Below, piece by piece: positions 1 through 8,384 of a stretch of DNA of 64,000 nucleotides. The first letter of the stretch is position 1. Every line of letters begins with the position of its first letter. Position numbers and translations under genes: made by a program. The stretch lies in assembly GCA_025966315.1 (NCBI GenBank), contig JAOPUZ010000048.1, positions 62,001 to 126,000 of the forward strand, given 5' to 3'. The notes under the pieces are model-generated. The model saw only the letters and a list, made by a program, of their open reading frames with translations. It was not told the DNA's origin and ran no database searches. The DNA comes from Frankiales bacterium. Lineage in GTDB: Bacteria > Actinomycetota > Actinomycetes > Mycobacteriales > Jatrophihabitantaceae.

Positions 1-31
1 TGAAGCTCCGGCCGGGCCGGGAGCGGGCCGG

Positions 32-691
32 CTACTCCTGGAGGCCGGCGTCCGGCGGGTGATCCTCGAACTCCGACGCCCAACCCGGATGTTCCGTGCG
101 CGCCCAGTAGGCCGAAACCGAGCCGGTTCGCATACCCTCGCGCGCGTCCGGGTCCTTGACGGCGCGGACGATGTGGCCGATCACCAGCAGGCCGAGCGCC
201 AAGGCGAACCAGTCGTGGACGAAGGTCGCTCCGGTTCGCCAGGCCAGCGGGGTGAGCCCGACGAAGTACATGACGACTCCGCTGATCAGCAACACCAGAA
301 TCGAGCCGCTGGACAACCAGGAGTTGATCTTCTGCCCGGCGTTGAACTTGCCCACCCGATCCTCCGGGCGGCGCCGACCGGGGCGCAACCAACGCCAGTC
401 CGCCTCGGTGAACCGGTTCAGCCGGCGAAGGTCAAGCCGGTACGCCAACGAGACCAGGCCCAGAATCATCGGTACCGGAAGGGCAAACCCGCAGTAGACG
501 TGGATTAGTTCAACCTGACGGCGGTGGCCCACCGCCAGCGACAGGCTGCCGTTGTACAGGATGGCCGCGGTGCCGATGCACACCAGCATCAGCACCGCGG
601 TGAGCCGGTGCACCCATCGCTCAGCCCGCGAGAAGCGCGTGAATTGCGGGCGCGGTCTGATCGCGGAACCCGCCCGCCCGACCGGAGTCAT
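32..691 (-). CDS. cytochrome b561-type membrane subunit (FdnI-like)
   Basis: The 219-aa protein has four hydrophobic segments (about residues 30-48, 68-85, 125-148 and 158-175) with histidines in or near them (HRLTA, IHVYCG, HDWF, IGHIV). This is the layout of bacterial di-heme cytochrome b561 / formate dehydrogenase gamma-type subunits, which pass electrons between the membrane and an exported redox enzyme. It lies directly downstream of a molybdopterin oxidoreductase on the same strand, so it is probably that enzyme's membrane anchor and electron partner. The ATG at 689-691 lies inside a 17-bp tandem repeat array. The family call is good; the partner is inferred from position. Confidence 0.75.
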   Translation of the reverse strand: MTPVGRAGSAIRPRPQFTRFSRAERWVHRLTAVLMLVCIGTAAILYNGSLSLAVGHRRQVELIHVYCGFALPVPMILGLVSLAYRLDLRRLNRFTEADWRWLRPGRRRPEDRVGKFNAGQKINSWLSSGSILVLLISGVVMYFVGLTPLAWRTGATFVHDWFALALGLLVIGHIVRAVKDPDAREGMRTGSVSAYWARTEHPGWASEFEDHPPDAGLQE

Positions 692-761
692 GTGGTCACC
701 GGAGTCATGTGGTCACCGTGGTCATGCCGTCACCGTGGTCATGCCGTCACCGTGGTCATCC
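684..761. repeat. 17-bp tandem repeat, about 4.5 units, each carrying an ATG
   Basis: Two identical units (GGAGTCATGTGGTCACC, 684-700 and 701-717) are followed by two identical variants (GTGGTCATGCCGTCACC, 718-734 and 735-751) and a partial fifth (752-761). Every unit contains CAT, which is ATG on the minus strand, at 691, 708, 725, 742 and 759. The array fills the space between the stop of the molybdoenzyme gene (756-758) and the start of the cytochrome gene. Because 17 is not a multiple of 3, successive ATGs fall in different frames. Confidence 0.9.
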
Positions 762-1517
762 GTCGATCCAGCCGTCGACGGCGTAGCCGCGCTGTTCCCA
801 ATAGCCGGTCTGCACGCCGGCGGTCAGCTCTATGCCCGACAGCCACTTCGTGCTCTTGTAGCCGAACATCGGAGCGACATACATCCGCACCGGGCCGCCG
901 TGATCATGAGTGACCGGTTTGCCCTGCATCTGCAGGGCTACCAGCACGTCGGACCGGCGCGCCTGTTCGAGCGTCAGGCTCTCGCTGTACAGACCGTCGA
1001 AGGAACTGAACCGGACGGCCGTGGCCGCGGACGTGGGACCGGCGGCGTCGATCAGGTCCTTCAGCAGGACCCCGCTCCACGGAACCTGCAGCACCTGCCA
1101 GCCGGTGACACAGCGGAAGTCCTTGGTCAGCGAGGTCTGGGGCAGCGCGCGCAAATCGTCCAGGGACAGGCTGAGCGGGTGGCCGACCAGCCCGGTAACG
1201 CCGAGCCGATAGGTCACCGGGTCGGCTTTAGGCACCGGCCCGGTGACTGTGTAGTAGCGAAAGGTTGCGCCGGCCGGCAACAGCGAGACCAGCCCAGTGG
1301 GATCGCGTAGCTCGACCGGTGCGACGACCCGATCGAGCGCGGACTCCACCACCCGGCCGCCGACGATGCCCGCCACACCGAGCGCGAGCAGACCGAGGAC
1401 AGCTCGCCGCCCGACCGGTGCGCCGTCGGGTGGCGGGCCCTGGGGATCTGCTGGGAGCACCACGCCTCGATCATGCTCCGACAGCGCTCGACATTGGTCC
1501 TTGCCGGCCTGGCTCAA
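756..1517 (-). CDS. molybdopterin-dependent oxidoreductase, sulfite oxidase fold, exported
   Basis: The 253-aa protein begins with a twin-arginine-like segment (GRRAVLGLLALGVAG, residues 36-50), so export to the outside of the membrane is likely. The catalytic domain follows. FRCVTGW contains Cys136, the expected molybdenum thiolate ligand of the SUOX/MsrP family. HGGPVRMYVAPMFGYKS near residue 205 is the usual cofactor-binding stretch. It is short and lacks the Mo-co dimerisation domain, like MsrP (YedY). Together with the downstream cytochrome b561 it forms a likely two-component reductase or dehydrogenase, possibly for methionine sulfoxide or another small S- or N-oxide. The substrate cannot be told from sequence. 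Confidence 0.85.
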   Translation of the reverse strand: MSQAGKDQCRALSEHDRGVVLPADPQGPPPDGAPVGRRAVLGLLALGVAGIVGGRVVESALDRVVAPVELRDPTGLVSLLPAGATFRYYTVTGPVPKADPVTYRLGVTGLVGHPLSLSLDDLRALPQTSLTKDFRCVTGWQVLQVPWSGVLLKDLIDAAGPTSAATAVRFSSFDGLYSESLTLEQARRSDVLVALQMQGKPVTHDHGGPVRMYVAPMFGYKSTKWLSGIELTAGVQTGYWEQRGYAVDGWIDG

Positions 1518-1574
1518 GCCAGATGTTCCAGGATCTTAAGGACTCTGTGCGAGCTGCGCACGGATGATGAGACG

Positions 1575-3134
1575 GTGACGTCTGCCCCTCGCCGGTTCGC
1601 TCTTGGTGCCCTGCTCGGTCTGCTCAGCGCCGGGGTGGCCATCGGCGTCGGCGAGGTCATTGCGGCGTTCGTCCGACCGGCCGCCTCGCCCATCATCGTG
1701 GTCGGAAACCGGATGATCGTGCTGACCCCCGAACCGGTCAAGCGCTGGGCCATTCACGAGTTCGGGACGCACGACAAGTCGGTGTTGTTGACCGGGATCT
1801 ACCTAGTCATCGCGCTACTGGCCGTGCTGGTCGGCTTGCTCGCGTTGCGGCGCCGCACCTTCGGCCTGGTCGGTATCGCGCTGTTCGGAGCCTTCGGCGG
1901 TTACTGCGCGGTGACGGCCAACGCGCACCGCGGCTCGGACGTAGTGCCCACGCTGCTCGGGACGGTCGCCGGCTTGGTCACGCTGTACCAGCTGTTCGGC
2001 TCGCTGAATCCCGCGGGCGCCGAGGCCGCTGCCGTAACGGTCGGCCGACCGGCGCTGTTGGCCGACCGCCGGAAGTTCCTGCAAGGTACGGCGGTCGCGA
2101 CCGGAGTGACCGTGGTCGGCGGATTCGGCGGCCGAGCGCTGCAGCACAACCGATATGACGCCAGCGCCGCGCGGGCGGCCGTGCGGTTGCCGGCACCGAG
2201 CAGCGCACCGGAAGCGAGCACCGCCAGCGCGTACGACTTCGGCAAGTCACCCATCCCGTTCCAGACTCCGGAGGCGAGTTTCTACCGGATCGACACCGCA
2301 CTGTCCGTGCCGCAGCTCAATCCCAAGACCTGGAAGCTGCGCATCCACGGCATGGTGGATCGGGAATTGGTGTTGACCTACGACCAGTTGCTGGCCCGGC
2401 CACAGGTCGAACGGTGGATAACGCTGGCCTGCGTGTCGAATTATGTGGGTGGTTACCTGGTCAGCAACGCCAAATTCCAAGGCGTGCTGCTGGCCGACCT
2501 GCTGCGCGAGGTCGGCATCGGCCCGGGTGCCGACCAGCTGATCGCCAGTTCGAGTGACGGGATGACGATCGGCTCGCCGACCGCGGTAGTGATGGACGGC
2601 CGCGACGCCATGCTCGCCATCGGCATGAACGGTGCGCCGCTGCCGATCGAGCACGGCTTCCCGGTCCGCATGGTGGTACCGGGCCTGTACGGCTATGTGT
2701 CAGCGTGCAAGTGGATTGTCGATATCGAGGCCACCACGTTCGCCCGCGAGCGCGCGTACTGGGTGCAAGGTGGCTGGGCGGCGAAGGGACCGGTACGGCT
2801 GGCGTCCCGCATCGACACCCCGCTCGGCTCGACCACCGTCAAAGCCGGTTCGACCGTGCCGGTTGCCGGCGTCGCCTGGGATCAGCACGTGGGCGTCTCG
2901 GCCGTCCAGGTGCGCGTCGATCAGGGCGGCTGGCAGGACGCGAAACTGGCCGGCGTGCCGTCAACCGACACCTGGCGTCAATGGCTTTGGCCCTGGACGG
3001 TTCCCGACGCCGGCGTGCACACCTTGACCGTCCGCGCCTTCGACGCGAAGGGCGACCTGCAGACCGCCGATCAAGCCGACCCGTTCCCGGCCGGGGCAAC
3101 CGGACTGCACACCATCACCGTGCAGTCTCGTTGA
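1575..3134 (+). CDS. membrane-anchored molybdopterin oxidoreductase with SUOX and Mo-co dimerisation domains
   Basis: I place the start at GTG 1575 (VTSAPRRFALG), because the longer frame runs into the divergent molybdoenzyme gene. That gives 519 aa. The N-terminal third has about four membrane segments, then a second RR-containing helix (ADRRKFLQGTAVATG). The Oxidored_molyb domain follows, with LACVSNYVGG supplying the Mo-ligand Cys (about residue 286) and HGFPVRMVVPGLYGY as the cofactor site. The last about 110 residues form an Ig-like Mo-co dimerisation domain. The architecture matches the actinobacterial sulfite oxidase-like enzymes. It is divergent from the other molybdoenzyme and shares its promoter region. 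The physiological substrate is unknown. Confidence 0.87.
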   Translation: MTSAPRRFALGALLGLLSAGVAIGVGEVIAAFVRPAASPIIVVGNRMIVLTPEPVKRWAIHEFGTHDKSVLLTGIYLVIALLAVLVGLLALRRRTFGLVGIALFGAFGGYCAVTANAHRGSDVVPTLLGTVAGLVTLYQLFGSLNPAGAEAAAVTVGRPALLADRRKFLQGTAVATGVTVVGGFGGRALQHNRYDASAARAAVRLPAPSSAPEASTASAYDFGKSPIPFQTPEASFYRIDTALSVPQLNPKTWKLRIHGMVDRELVLTYDQLLARPQVERWITLACVSNYVGGYLVSNAKFQGVLLADLLREVGIGPGADQLIASSSDGMTIGSPTAVVMDGRDAMLAIGMNGAPLPIEHGFPVRMVVPGLYGYVSACKWIVDIEATTFARERAYWVQGGWAAKGPVRLASRIDTPLGSTTVKAGSTVPVAGVAWDQHVGVSAVQVRVDQGGWQDAKLAGVPSTDTWRQWLWPWTVPDAGVHTLTVRAFDAKGDLQTADQADPFPAGATGLHTITVQSR

Positions 3135-3171
3135 GCCAAGGATGGGTCCAGCCCGGCGTAATCTCACGAGG

Positions 3172-3582
3172 ATGACGACGTTCACCGAACTCGAAATCGC
3201 CTATCTCAAGGACCAACCACTTGGTCGGCTGGCCACGGTCCAGCGCCACGGCCAACCGCAGGCCAGCCCGGTGGCCTTCGCCTGGAACGCGGCGACCGGC
3301 ACCATCGACATTAGCGGCTTCCGGATGGCCAAGACTCAGAAGTTCCGCAACCTGGCCAACAACGAGCACGTCGCGTTCGTCGTCGACGACATCGTCTCGG
3401 TAGATCCTTGGCAGGTCCGCTGCCTCGAAATACGGGGCGTCGCTGAGGCGCTGACCCACCCGAGAGATCCCGCGATCTCGGTGGGCGACGGGGCGATCAT
3501 CCGGATCATGCCGCGGCGGATCATCAGCTTCGCCATCGACCCGGACGTCCCCCCGAGCCGGGACGTCGAATCGAGCAGCTGA
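3172..3582 (+). CDS. PPOX-class (F420-dependent type) flavin/deazaflavin protein
   Basis: The start is ATG 3172 (MTTFTELEIAYLKDQPLG), after CACGAGG. The 136-aa protein has the split beta-barrel pattern of pyridoxamine-phosphate-oxidase-like proteins: LGRLATVQRHGQPQASPV at residues 17-34, then KTQKFRNLANNEHVAFVVDD, ending with IRIMPRRIISFAID. Such proteins in actinobacteria commonly bind F420 and reduce small molecules or quinones. This resembles the MSMEG_5819-type subgroup. Substrate unknown. It is convergent with the MFS gene downstream. Confidence 0.8.
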   Translation: MTTFTELEIAYLKDQPLGRLATVQRHGQPQASPVAFAWNAATGTIDISGFRMAKTQKFRNLANNEHVAFVVDDIVSVDPWQVRCLEIRGVAEALTHPRDPAISVGDGAIIRIMPRRIISFAIDPDVPPSRDVESSS

Positions 3583-3584
3583 CC

Positions 3585-3630
3585 GCGGTCAGGCTTGCCG
3601 CTTGTCAGGCTTGCCGCGGTCAGGCTTTCC
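3585..3630. repeat. 15-16-bp tandem repeat, three units
   Basis: Units at 3585-3599, 3600-3615 and 3616-3630 share the core GTCAGGCTTGCC (TTCC in the last). They fill the gap between the convergent PPOX and MFS genes and overlap the last codons of the MFS gene. Confidence 0.7.
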
Positions 3631-5425
3631 GCGTCGCGCGTTGCGGCATCGTGCCGGCCGGCGCCGAGCCGCCCGGCAACGCATCGCCGGGCACCGAGTC
3701 GCCCCGCTGCGAGTTTTCCTGCTGCGAGTCGCTCGGCGCCGAATCGTCGTCAGCCCCGGCCGGCCGCTGCTCACCTGCATAGGTACGTAACGGCACCTCG
3801 CGCAAGCAGAACGTGAGGGCCAGCGCCACCACCATCGCCGCCGCACCGAGCCAGAACGCGGCCGCCACGGCCGAGGTGAACCCGGCCCGGAACGGCTCGG
3901 TCAATACCGAGCTGATGCCCTTGAGAAACGACGTGTCGTTCAGCTGACTGGATCCGACCGACTGCAGCCGTTGCAACGCGGAAGGGTCTGCCTTGGCCGC
4001 CGCTGCGAACGCCGGATCGGTGGCAGCGTGAGCGTAGGCACCAGCGATCTTGCCGCTGACGGTGGAGTAAACGATGCTCAGGAACACCGCCACGCCGAGC
4101 GTGCCGCCCAGCTGGCGGAAGAAGGTGGTGGACGATGTGGCCACCCCGATGTCCCGCGGCGACACCGCGTTCTGCATGGCCAGCACGATGGTCTGCATGT
4201 TGAGACCCAGCCCAGCGCCGACGACCAGCATGAAGACATCGACGACGACCAGCGGGGTGTCCGCGGTAAGTCGCGTCAGCAGCACCATGCCCACCACCAG
4301 CATCGCGCAGCCGATGATCGGGAAGATTTTGTAACGCCCCGTCCGGGACGTGAGCTGGCCGGCCACCACGGATGCCGACATGATGCCGAGCACCAACGGC
4401 AACATGGCCAAACCGGATTGGGTCGGCGAATATCCCTTCACCAGCTGCAGGTACAGCGGCAGCAAGGTGATGCCACCGAACATGCCGATACCGATGATGG
4501 TCGATTGCGCGGACCCAACGGCGAACACGCCGTTACGGAACAGGCGCAGGGGTAGCAACGCCGATTCGCCCATGGACCGTTCGACAGCCACGAACGAGAC
4601 CAGTCCGAGCACGCCGACTACGTAGCAGACGAAGGCCGACGCCGACGCCCAGCCCCAGGTCCGTCCCTGCTCGGCAATGATCAGCAACGGCACCAACCCG
4701 ACGGCGAGGCTGACCGCGCCCCAGTAGTCGATCCGGTGCTGGCGCGGCGTGTGTGAAACGTGCAGCACCTTGCTGACCACGGTCAGCGCGAGCAGGCCGA
4801 TGGGGACGTTGATCAGGAAGATCCAGCGCCAGCCGTCGACCCCGAAGATCGAGTTCTGGCCGGCCAGCGCACCGCCGACGACCGGGCCGAGCACGCTCGA
4901 GGTTCCGAACACCGCCATGAAGTAGCCCTGATATTTCGCCCGTTCCCGGGGAGCGAGGATGTCACCGACAATGGCCAGCGCCAATGAGAACAGACCGCCG
5001 GCGCCGATGCCCTGAAACGCGCGGAACGCGGCCAGCATGTACATCGAGGTCGACAACGTGCACAGCGCCGAGCCGAGGACGAATACCCCGATGGCAAAGA
5101 GGAAGAACGGCTTTCGGCCGTAGATGTCGGAGAGTTTGCCGTACAGCGGCGTGGCGATGGTCGAGGTGATCAGGAACGAGGTCGTCACCCAGGCTTGCGC
5201 GGTAAGACCATTCAGGCTCTCACCGATCTTGTAGATGGCCGTCGAGACCACCGTCTGGTCCAGGGCCGCCAGGAACATGCCCAGCAACAGGCCGGACAAG
5301 ATGGTCATGATCTGGCGGTGGGTGTAGCCGGCGGAGTTGGTCTGCGCCGCCTTGGCCGCGCGTTGATCCTCGCGCGTCTGCTGGGACGAATCCGAGCTCG
5401 AACTCGGTCCGGCAACGGTGGACAT
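3620..5425 (-). CDS. MFS drug exporter, DHA2 (EmrB/QacA) family, 14 TM
   Basis: The 601-aa protein is the usual length for 14-TM DHA2 proton/drug antiporters. After a Ser/Gln-rich N-terminus, membrane segments run from about residue 40 to 545. Motif A (GKLSDIYGRK) and a GIGAGGLFSLA segment of motif-C type are clear. The C-terminal 55 residues are a hydrophilic Ser/Gly/Pro/Gln-rich tail. Its start overlaps the stop of the MarR gene by one base (5425), so the two are translationally coupled and the MarR protein almost certainly regulates this exporter. The exported compound is not predictable. Confidence 0.93.
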   Translation of the reverse strand: MSTVAGPSSSSDSSQQTREDQRAAKAAQTNSAGYTHRQIMTILSGLLLGMFLAALDQTVVSTAIYKIGESLNGLTAQAWVTTSFLITSTIATPLYGKLSDIYGRKPFFLFAIGVFVLGSALCTLSTSMYMLAAFRAFQGIGAGGLFSLALAIVGDILAPRERAKYQGYFMAVFGTSSVLGPVVGGALAGQNSIFGVDGWRWIFLINVPIGLLALTVVSKVLHVSHTPRQHRIDYWGAVSLAVGLVPLLIIAEQGRTWGWASASAFVCYVVGVLGLVSFVAVERSMGESALLPLRLFRNGVFAVGSAQSTIIGIGMFGGITLLPLYLQLVKGYSPTQSGLAMLPLVLGIMSASVVAGQLTSRTGRYKIFPIIGCAMLVVGMVLLTRLTADTPLVVVDVFMLVVGAGLGLNMQTIVLAMQNAVSPRDIGVATSSTTFFRQLGGTLGVAVFLSIVYSTVSGKIAGAYAHAATDPAFAAAAKADPSALQRLQSVGSSQLNDTSFLKGISSVLTEPFRAGFTSAVAAAFWLGAAAMVVALALTFCLREVPLRTYAGEQRPAGADDDSAPSDSQQENSQRGDSVPGDALPGGSAPAGTMPQRATRKA

Positions 5426-5994
5426 CAGGCGGCTCCTTCTCGATCGTGCGGGTGTGCTACTTCCGGTTTGCCGCCGGCCCGCAGCCAGTCGGCATCGTCA
5501 AGGCCGTCTCGGTAATCGTCGAAGTCGGTCACGAAGCGCCCGAGCAACCGGCTGAACGCGCGGATTTCGGCCGCGCTCCAGTGCTCCAGGATGCGGGCGA
5601 AGTGGTTGCGGCGAATATCGCGATGCTCGTAGATCACGGCGAACGTCTTGTCCGTCGGTACCAACAGTGTGGCCCGACCGTCGGAGGGATCCGGGACGCG
5701 CTCGATCATCCCGTCGGCGACGAGCGCCGCGACGGTTCGGCTGACGCTGGACGGATCGAGGTGCACAAGTTCGGCCAAGGCGCTGGAGCGCATCGGCGCA
5801 CCCTGGACGAGATGCAGGATCAGCATGTTCGCCGACCATTCGATGTCGTGCTCGGCTTGCGCCACGACCTGGGCGCGCACCCGGTTGAACGAGTGGGACA
5901 GCTGCACCACGCCGCCGGCGATGTCGTCCAGCGGGCCCGACTCGGCGTCATCCGCGGCCGGTCCGAATCCCGCAGCGCTGTTTGTACTCGTCAT
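5425..5994 (-). CDS. MarR-family transcriptional regulator
   Basis: The 189-aa winged-helix protein has a recognition region SSALAELVHLDPSSVSRTVAALVADGMIERVPDPSDGRA (quoted only to place it, residues about 87-125) followed by the wing and the dimerisation helix. It is the first gene of an operon with the downstream DHA2 exporter, a standard arrangement for drug-responsive repression. A palindromic element lies 12-42 bp upstream of its ATG and may be its operator. Confidence 0.9.
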   Translation of the reverse strand: MTSTNSAAGFGPAADDAESGPLDDIAGGVVQLSHSFNRVRAQVVAQAEHDIEWSANMLILHLVQGAPMRSSALAELVHLDPSSVSRTVAALVADGMIERVPDPSDGRATLLVPTDKTFAVIYEHRDIRRNHFARILEHWSAAEIRAFSRLLGRFVTDFDDYRDGLDDADWLRAGGKPEVAHPHDREGAA

Positions 5995-6005
5995 CGGCCC
6001 CTCGC

Positions 6006-6036
6006 AACGTTATGAATGCTTAGCGCAACTAACGTT
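6006..6036. promoter_or_regulatory. candidate MarR operator
   Basis: Perfect 7-bp arms AACGTTA (6006-6012) and TAACGTT (6030-6036) flank a 17-bp spacer, just upstream of the MarR start. The size and position suit a MarR dimer site. Each arm also contains the self-complementary AACGTT. No binding evidence is available from sequence alone. Confidence 0.5.
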
Positions 6037-6076
6037 ACTCGCAGGCTTCAACCGCGCAACTCCGCCGAACTGCGAG

Positions 6077-6592
6077 TTACGCGGCGGCGGTGAACAAAAA
6101 GATCGCCGTACGTGGAGCTAGGGCGAGCAGGGTTCCCTCGACGCTGGCCGGAGCACCGGCCTTCCCTGCGATACCCGCTGCCCCCGGAGCCGGCGGCGGG
6201 GTGGTGATCGTGCCGCGTCCGGTGAAGGCCACGTTGTGCCGGCCGCGGCCGAGTTGGCGAGGCGTACGGAAGCGAAATGCGGCGGCGCCACCGGAATCGG
6301 CGACGACCGAGCCCAGCGGATGGCCATCGGCGGTCACATCGACCAGTTCACCCGAGTGAAAGCCGTGAGCCTGCAGCGTGACCACATCCCCGGAGCGCAG
6401 GTGATGCTGATCGGTCAGCTGGTGATTCGGACGGTCGTAGGCCGTCACGGAAGTGTCCGGATGGTGGTGAAAAACCCACGGCAGCGAAGCGTCCGGCGTG
6501 GCCGCGAGGGTGGCCGGAATCGAGATGCAGGCAGCACCAACCGCCACCACGATGTACGTCGCGAACCGGATGGATCGTGCGGATGTGGTCAT
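6077..6592 (-). CDS. hypothetical secreted protein
   Basis: The 171-aa protein has a clear signal peptide (ATYIVVAVGAACISIPATLAA, residues 11-31) with a likely cut near residue 31. The mature part includes a His-rich stretch (VFHHHPDTSV) and an Ig-like segment (SGDVVTLQAHGFHSGELVDVTADG) of the kind seen in extracellular adhesion or neocarzinostatin-like folds. A Pro/Ala/Gly linker and a hydrophobic C-terminus (LALAPRTAIFLFTAAA) follow; the latter could be a membrane tail. No catalytic motif is visible and I do not recognise the family. Confidence 0.6.
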   Translation of the reverse strand: MTTSARSIRFATYIVVAVGAACISIPATLAATPDASLPWVFHHHPDTSVTAYDRPNHQLTDQHHLRSGDVVTLQAHGFHSGELVDVTADGHPLGSVVADSGGAAAFRFRTPRQLGRGRHNVAFTGRGTITTPPPAPGAAGIAGKAGAPASVEGTLLALAPRTAIFLFTAAA

Positions 6593-6750
6593 GTCGGCGT
6601 TGCCTCTCGGTGTCGGGCCGACGTTCCCATCGGCCGTACCGAGCGGTTCTGAAGCTACCCACGCCGAACTTGTCGCGGCCTTGCGACCACGGCCCGGGTT
6701 GAGCTGCGACCGGCGCGGCCACCGGCGGATTCAGGCCGGGCGCGGGCGCG

Positions 6751-6885
6751 TTAGGTGGCCGAGCGTTTCATGGCGGCGACCAGGCGCTCATCGCGCTGGA
6801 GTTGACGGCGGATCGCAGCCTCGCGCTCAGCGCGTTCTTGTTCGCGACGCTCTTGTAATTTGGCCGAGATGACTGTTTCATCCAT
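6751..6885 (-). CDS. small charged helical protein, 44 aa
   Basis: ATG 6883-6885 to TAA 6751-6753 encodes 44 residues: MDETVISAKLQERREQERAE, then a similar Arg/Glu/Gln-rich stretch ending AAMKRSAT. The composition predicts one long amphipathic or coiled-coil helix. It lies between the secreted protein and UdgX genes, where no other frame is convincing. There is no strong ribosome-binding site, so it may be leaderless or spurious. Function unknown. Confidence 0.4.
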   Translation of the reverse strand: MDETVISAKLQERREQERAEREAAIRRQLQRDERLVAAMKRSAT

Positions 6886-7126
6886 GCCTGCAAGCTACGT
6901 GATGAAATTACGCACATTGCATCCGGATAGCGAGCTGAGGCGCAACCCACACACGGGCTCCGCGCCCGTTGGCTGGGACCACAATCTGGCGCGGCGCCAC
7001 GGCGGCCGAGCGGCCAAAAGCCGGCCAGACTGCCTATCCTCAATTGCAGGGTCCGTCGCAAAGCAACTGCGCTACCGGCTCCTTGGAAGCACTGGACTCA
7101 CTGGACTGGACGACCGTGACCCGCCA

Positions 7127-7789
7127 ATGACTACGCACCCCGTCCGACCGTCGCGCCCCGGCGCGCAAAACTTCCTGCCGGCCACGGACAGCCTCGAACT
7201 GCTGGCCAGGGCCGCTGCGGACTGTCGGGGTTGTGAGCTGTTCAGGGACGCGACGCAGACCGTCTTCGGGGCCGGGCCGTCCGACGCCGAGCTGGTGTTG
7301 ATCGGCGAGCAGCCCGGTGATGCCGAGGACAAGCAGGGTGTCCCGTTCGTCGGCCCGGCGGGAAAACTGCTGCGATCGGCCCTGAAGTCGGCCGAGATCG
7401 ACGTGGGCCGGGTCTATTTGACCAATGCGGTAAAGCACTTTCGGTGGCGGCCCGCGGCCAGTGGCCCCCGACGTCTGCACGAGAAACCCAGCCAAGGTCA
7501 CGTCACGGCTTGCCGGCCATGGCTGACGCACGAACTGAACGCAATCCGTCCGAAAGTCGTGGTGGCCCTCGGCGCGGTGGCGGCGCAGTCGATCCTGGGC
7601 AGCAAATTCACGTTGACGCATTCGCGGGGCCAGCAACTCGATTGGCCGGCGGACTACGAATCGCTGTCCGCCAGCGCACTGTTTGCCACCATCCACCCCT
7701 CGGCCGTGTTGCGGACACCCAGCCTGGAACGCGCGACGGCGATGGAGGCCTTGATCGCCGACTTGGCCATCGCGCGGCAGGCATTGTGA
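7127..7789 (+). CDS. udgX: uracil-DNA glycosylase superfamily protein UdgX
   Basis: Start ATG 7127 gives 220 aa, normal for UdgX. The motif GEQPGDAEDKQGVPFVGPAG (residues 60-79) and the UdgX-specific insertion after VKHFRW with RRLHEKPS (residues 115-122) are present. The histidine of this loop (His118 here) is the residue that in Mycobacterium smegmatis UdgX forms a covalent bond to the uracil-derived abasic site. Cys33, Cys36 and Cys129 are the visible iron-sulfur ligands. HPS (about residue 188) is the second active-site motif. The protein is expected to cross-link to uracil in DNA rather than turn over. Confidence 0.9.
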   Translation: MTTHPVRPSRPGAQNFLPATDSLELLARAAADCRGCELFRDATQTVFGAGPSDAELVLIGEQPGDAEDKQGVPFVGPAGKLLRSALKSAEIDVGRVYLTNAVKHFRWRPAASGPRRLHEKPSQGHVTACRPWLTHELNAIRPKVVVALGAVAAQSILGSKFTLTHSRGQQLDWPADYESLSASALFATIHPSAVLRTPSLERATAMEALIADLAIARQAL

Positions 7790-7930
7790 CGCGGTGGCTC
7801 TGGTGCGCTGTGACGCTGTGACACGGCCGGAGGTCGTAGAGTAGTTCTTGGCCCAGAAGGACCCGGATCATTTGGCTCGAGCCAGCAGCCAGCTACGCGT
7901 GGCCGTCACGCGCGAAGGAAGGCACTAGCA

Positions 7931-8380
7931 ATGACCGACAATCAATACGACGAACCGCGCAATGTCAGCGGCACGGGCCCCGTCAGCGAACCGTCGGCAA
8001 CAGGGTGGGCTGACGGCACCGCCGATACCACTGTGGCGTCGGACGAGTCGACCGGCGAGTCGATCGGTACCAAGGTGCCACCGACCCGCCCGGCCCCCGG
8101 GTTCGACCACAAGGGCCATGTTCGAAGCACCCGCTCCAGCGGATTGTGGATCGGCCTCATCGGCACCGCGGTTTTCGTCATTCTGCTGGTCATATTCATT
8201 GCCCAGAATTCGAGGAATGCCACGCTGCATTTCTTCGGTTGGAGCGGGCAATTCTCACTCGCGCTGACCATTCTGTTGTCGGCCGTCATCGGAATTCTGC
8301 TGGTGGCGATTCCGGGCTCCATCCGGATCCTGCAGCTGCGCCGGGCCCTGCGCAAGAACGTGCCTTCCGAGCTTCGCTGA
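7931..8380 (+). CDS. LapA-domain (DUF1049) membrane protein
   Basis: The 149-aa protein has a hydrophilic 70-residue N-terminal region rich in Thr, Gly and Asp, then two transmembrane helices (about residues 73-93 and 106-128). The signature FIAQNSRNATLHFFGW lies between them and a basic tail follows (LRRALRKN). A strong ribosome site (GAAGGAAGG) precedes the ATG. LapA-like proteins are envelope proteins of uncertain role; in actinobacteria they are small integral membrane proteins without LPS. Confidence 0.85.
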   Translation: MTDNQYDEPRNVSGTGPVSEPSATGWADGTADTTVASDESTGESIGTKVPPTRPAPGFDHKGHVRSTRSSGLWIGLIGTAVFVILLVIFIAQNSRNATLHFFGWSGQFSLALTILLSAVIGILLVAIPGSIRILQLRRALRKNVPSELR

Positions 8381-8384
8381 GCGG

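Noticed and set aside
1473-1574. Longer N-terminus of the second molybdoenzyme gene
   Set aside because: It overlaps the divergent molybdoenzyme gene's start and adds unconserved residues; GTG 1575 starts directly before the membrane helix.
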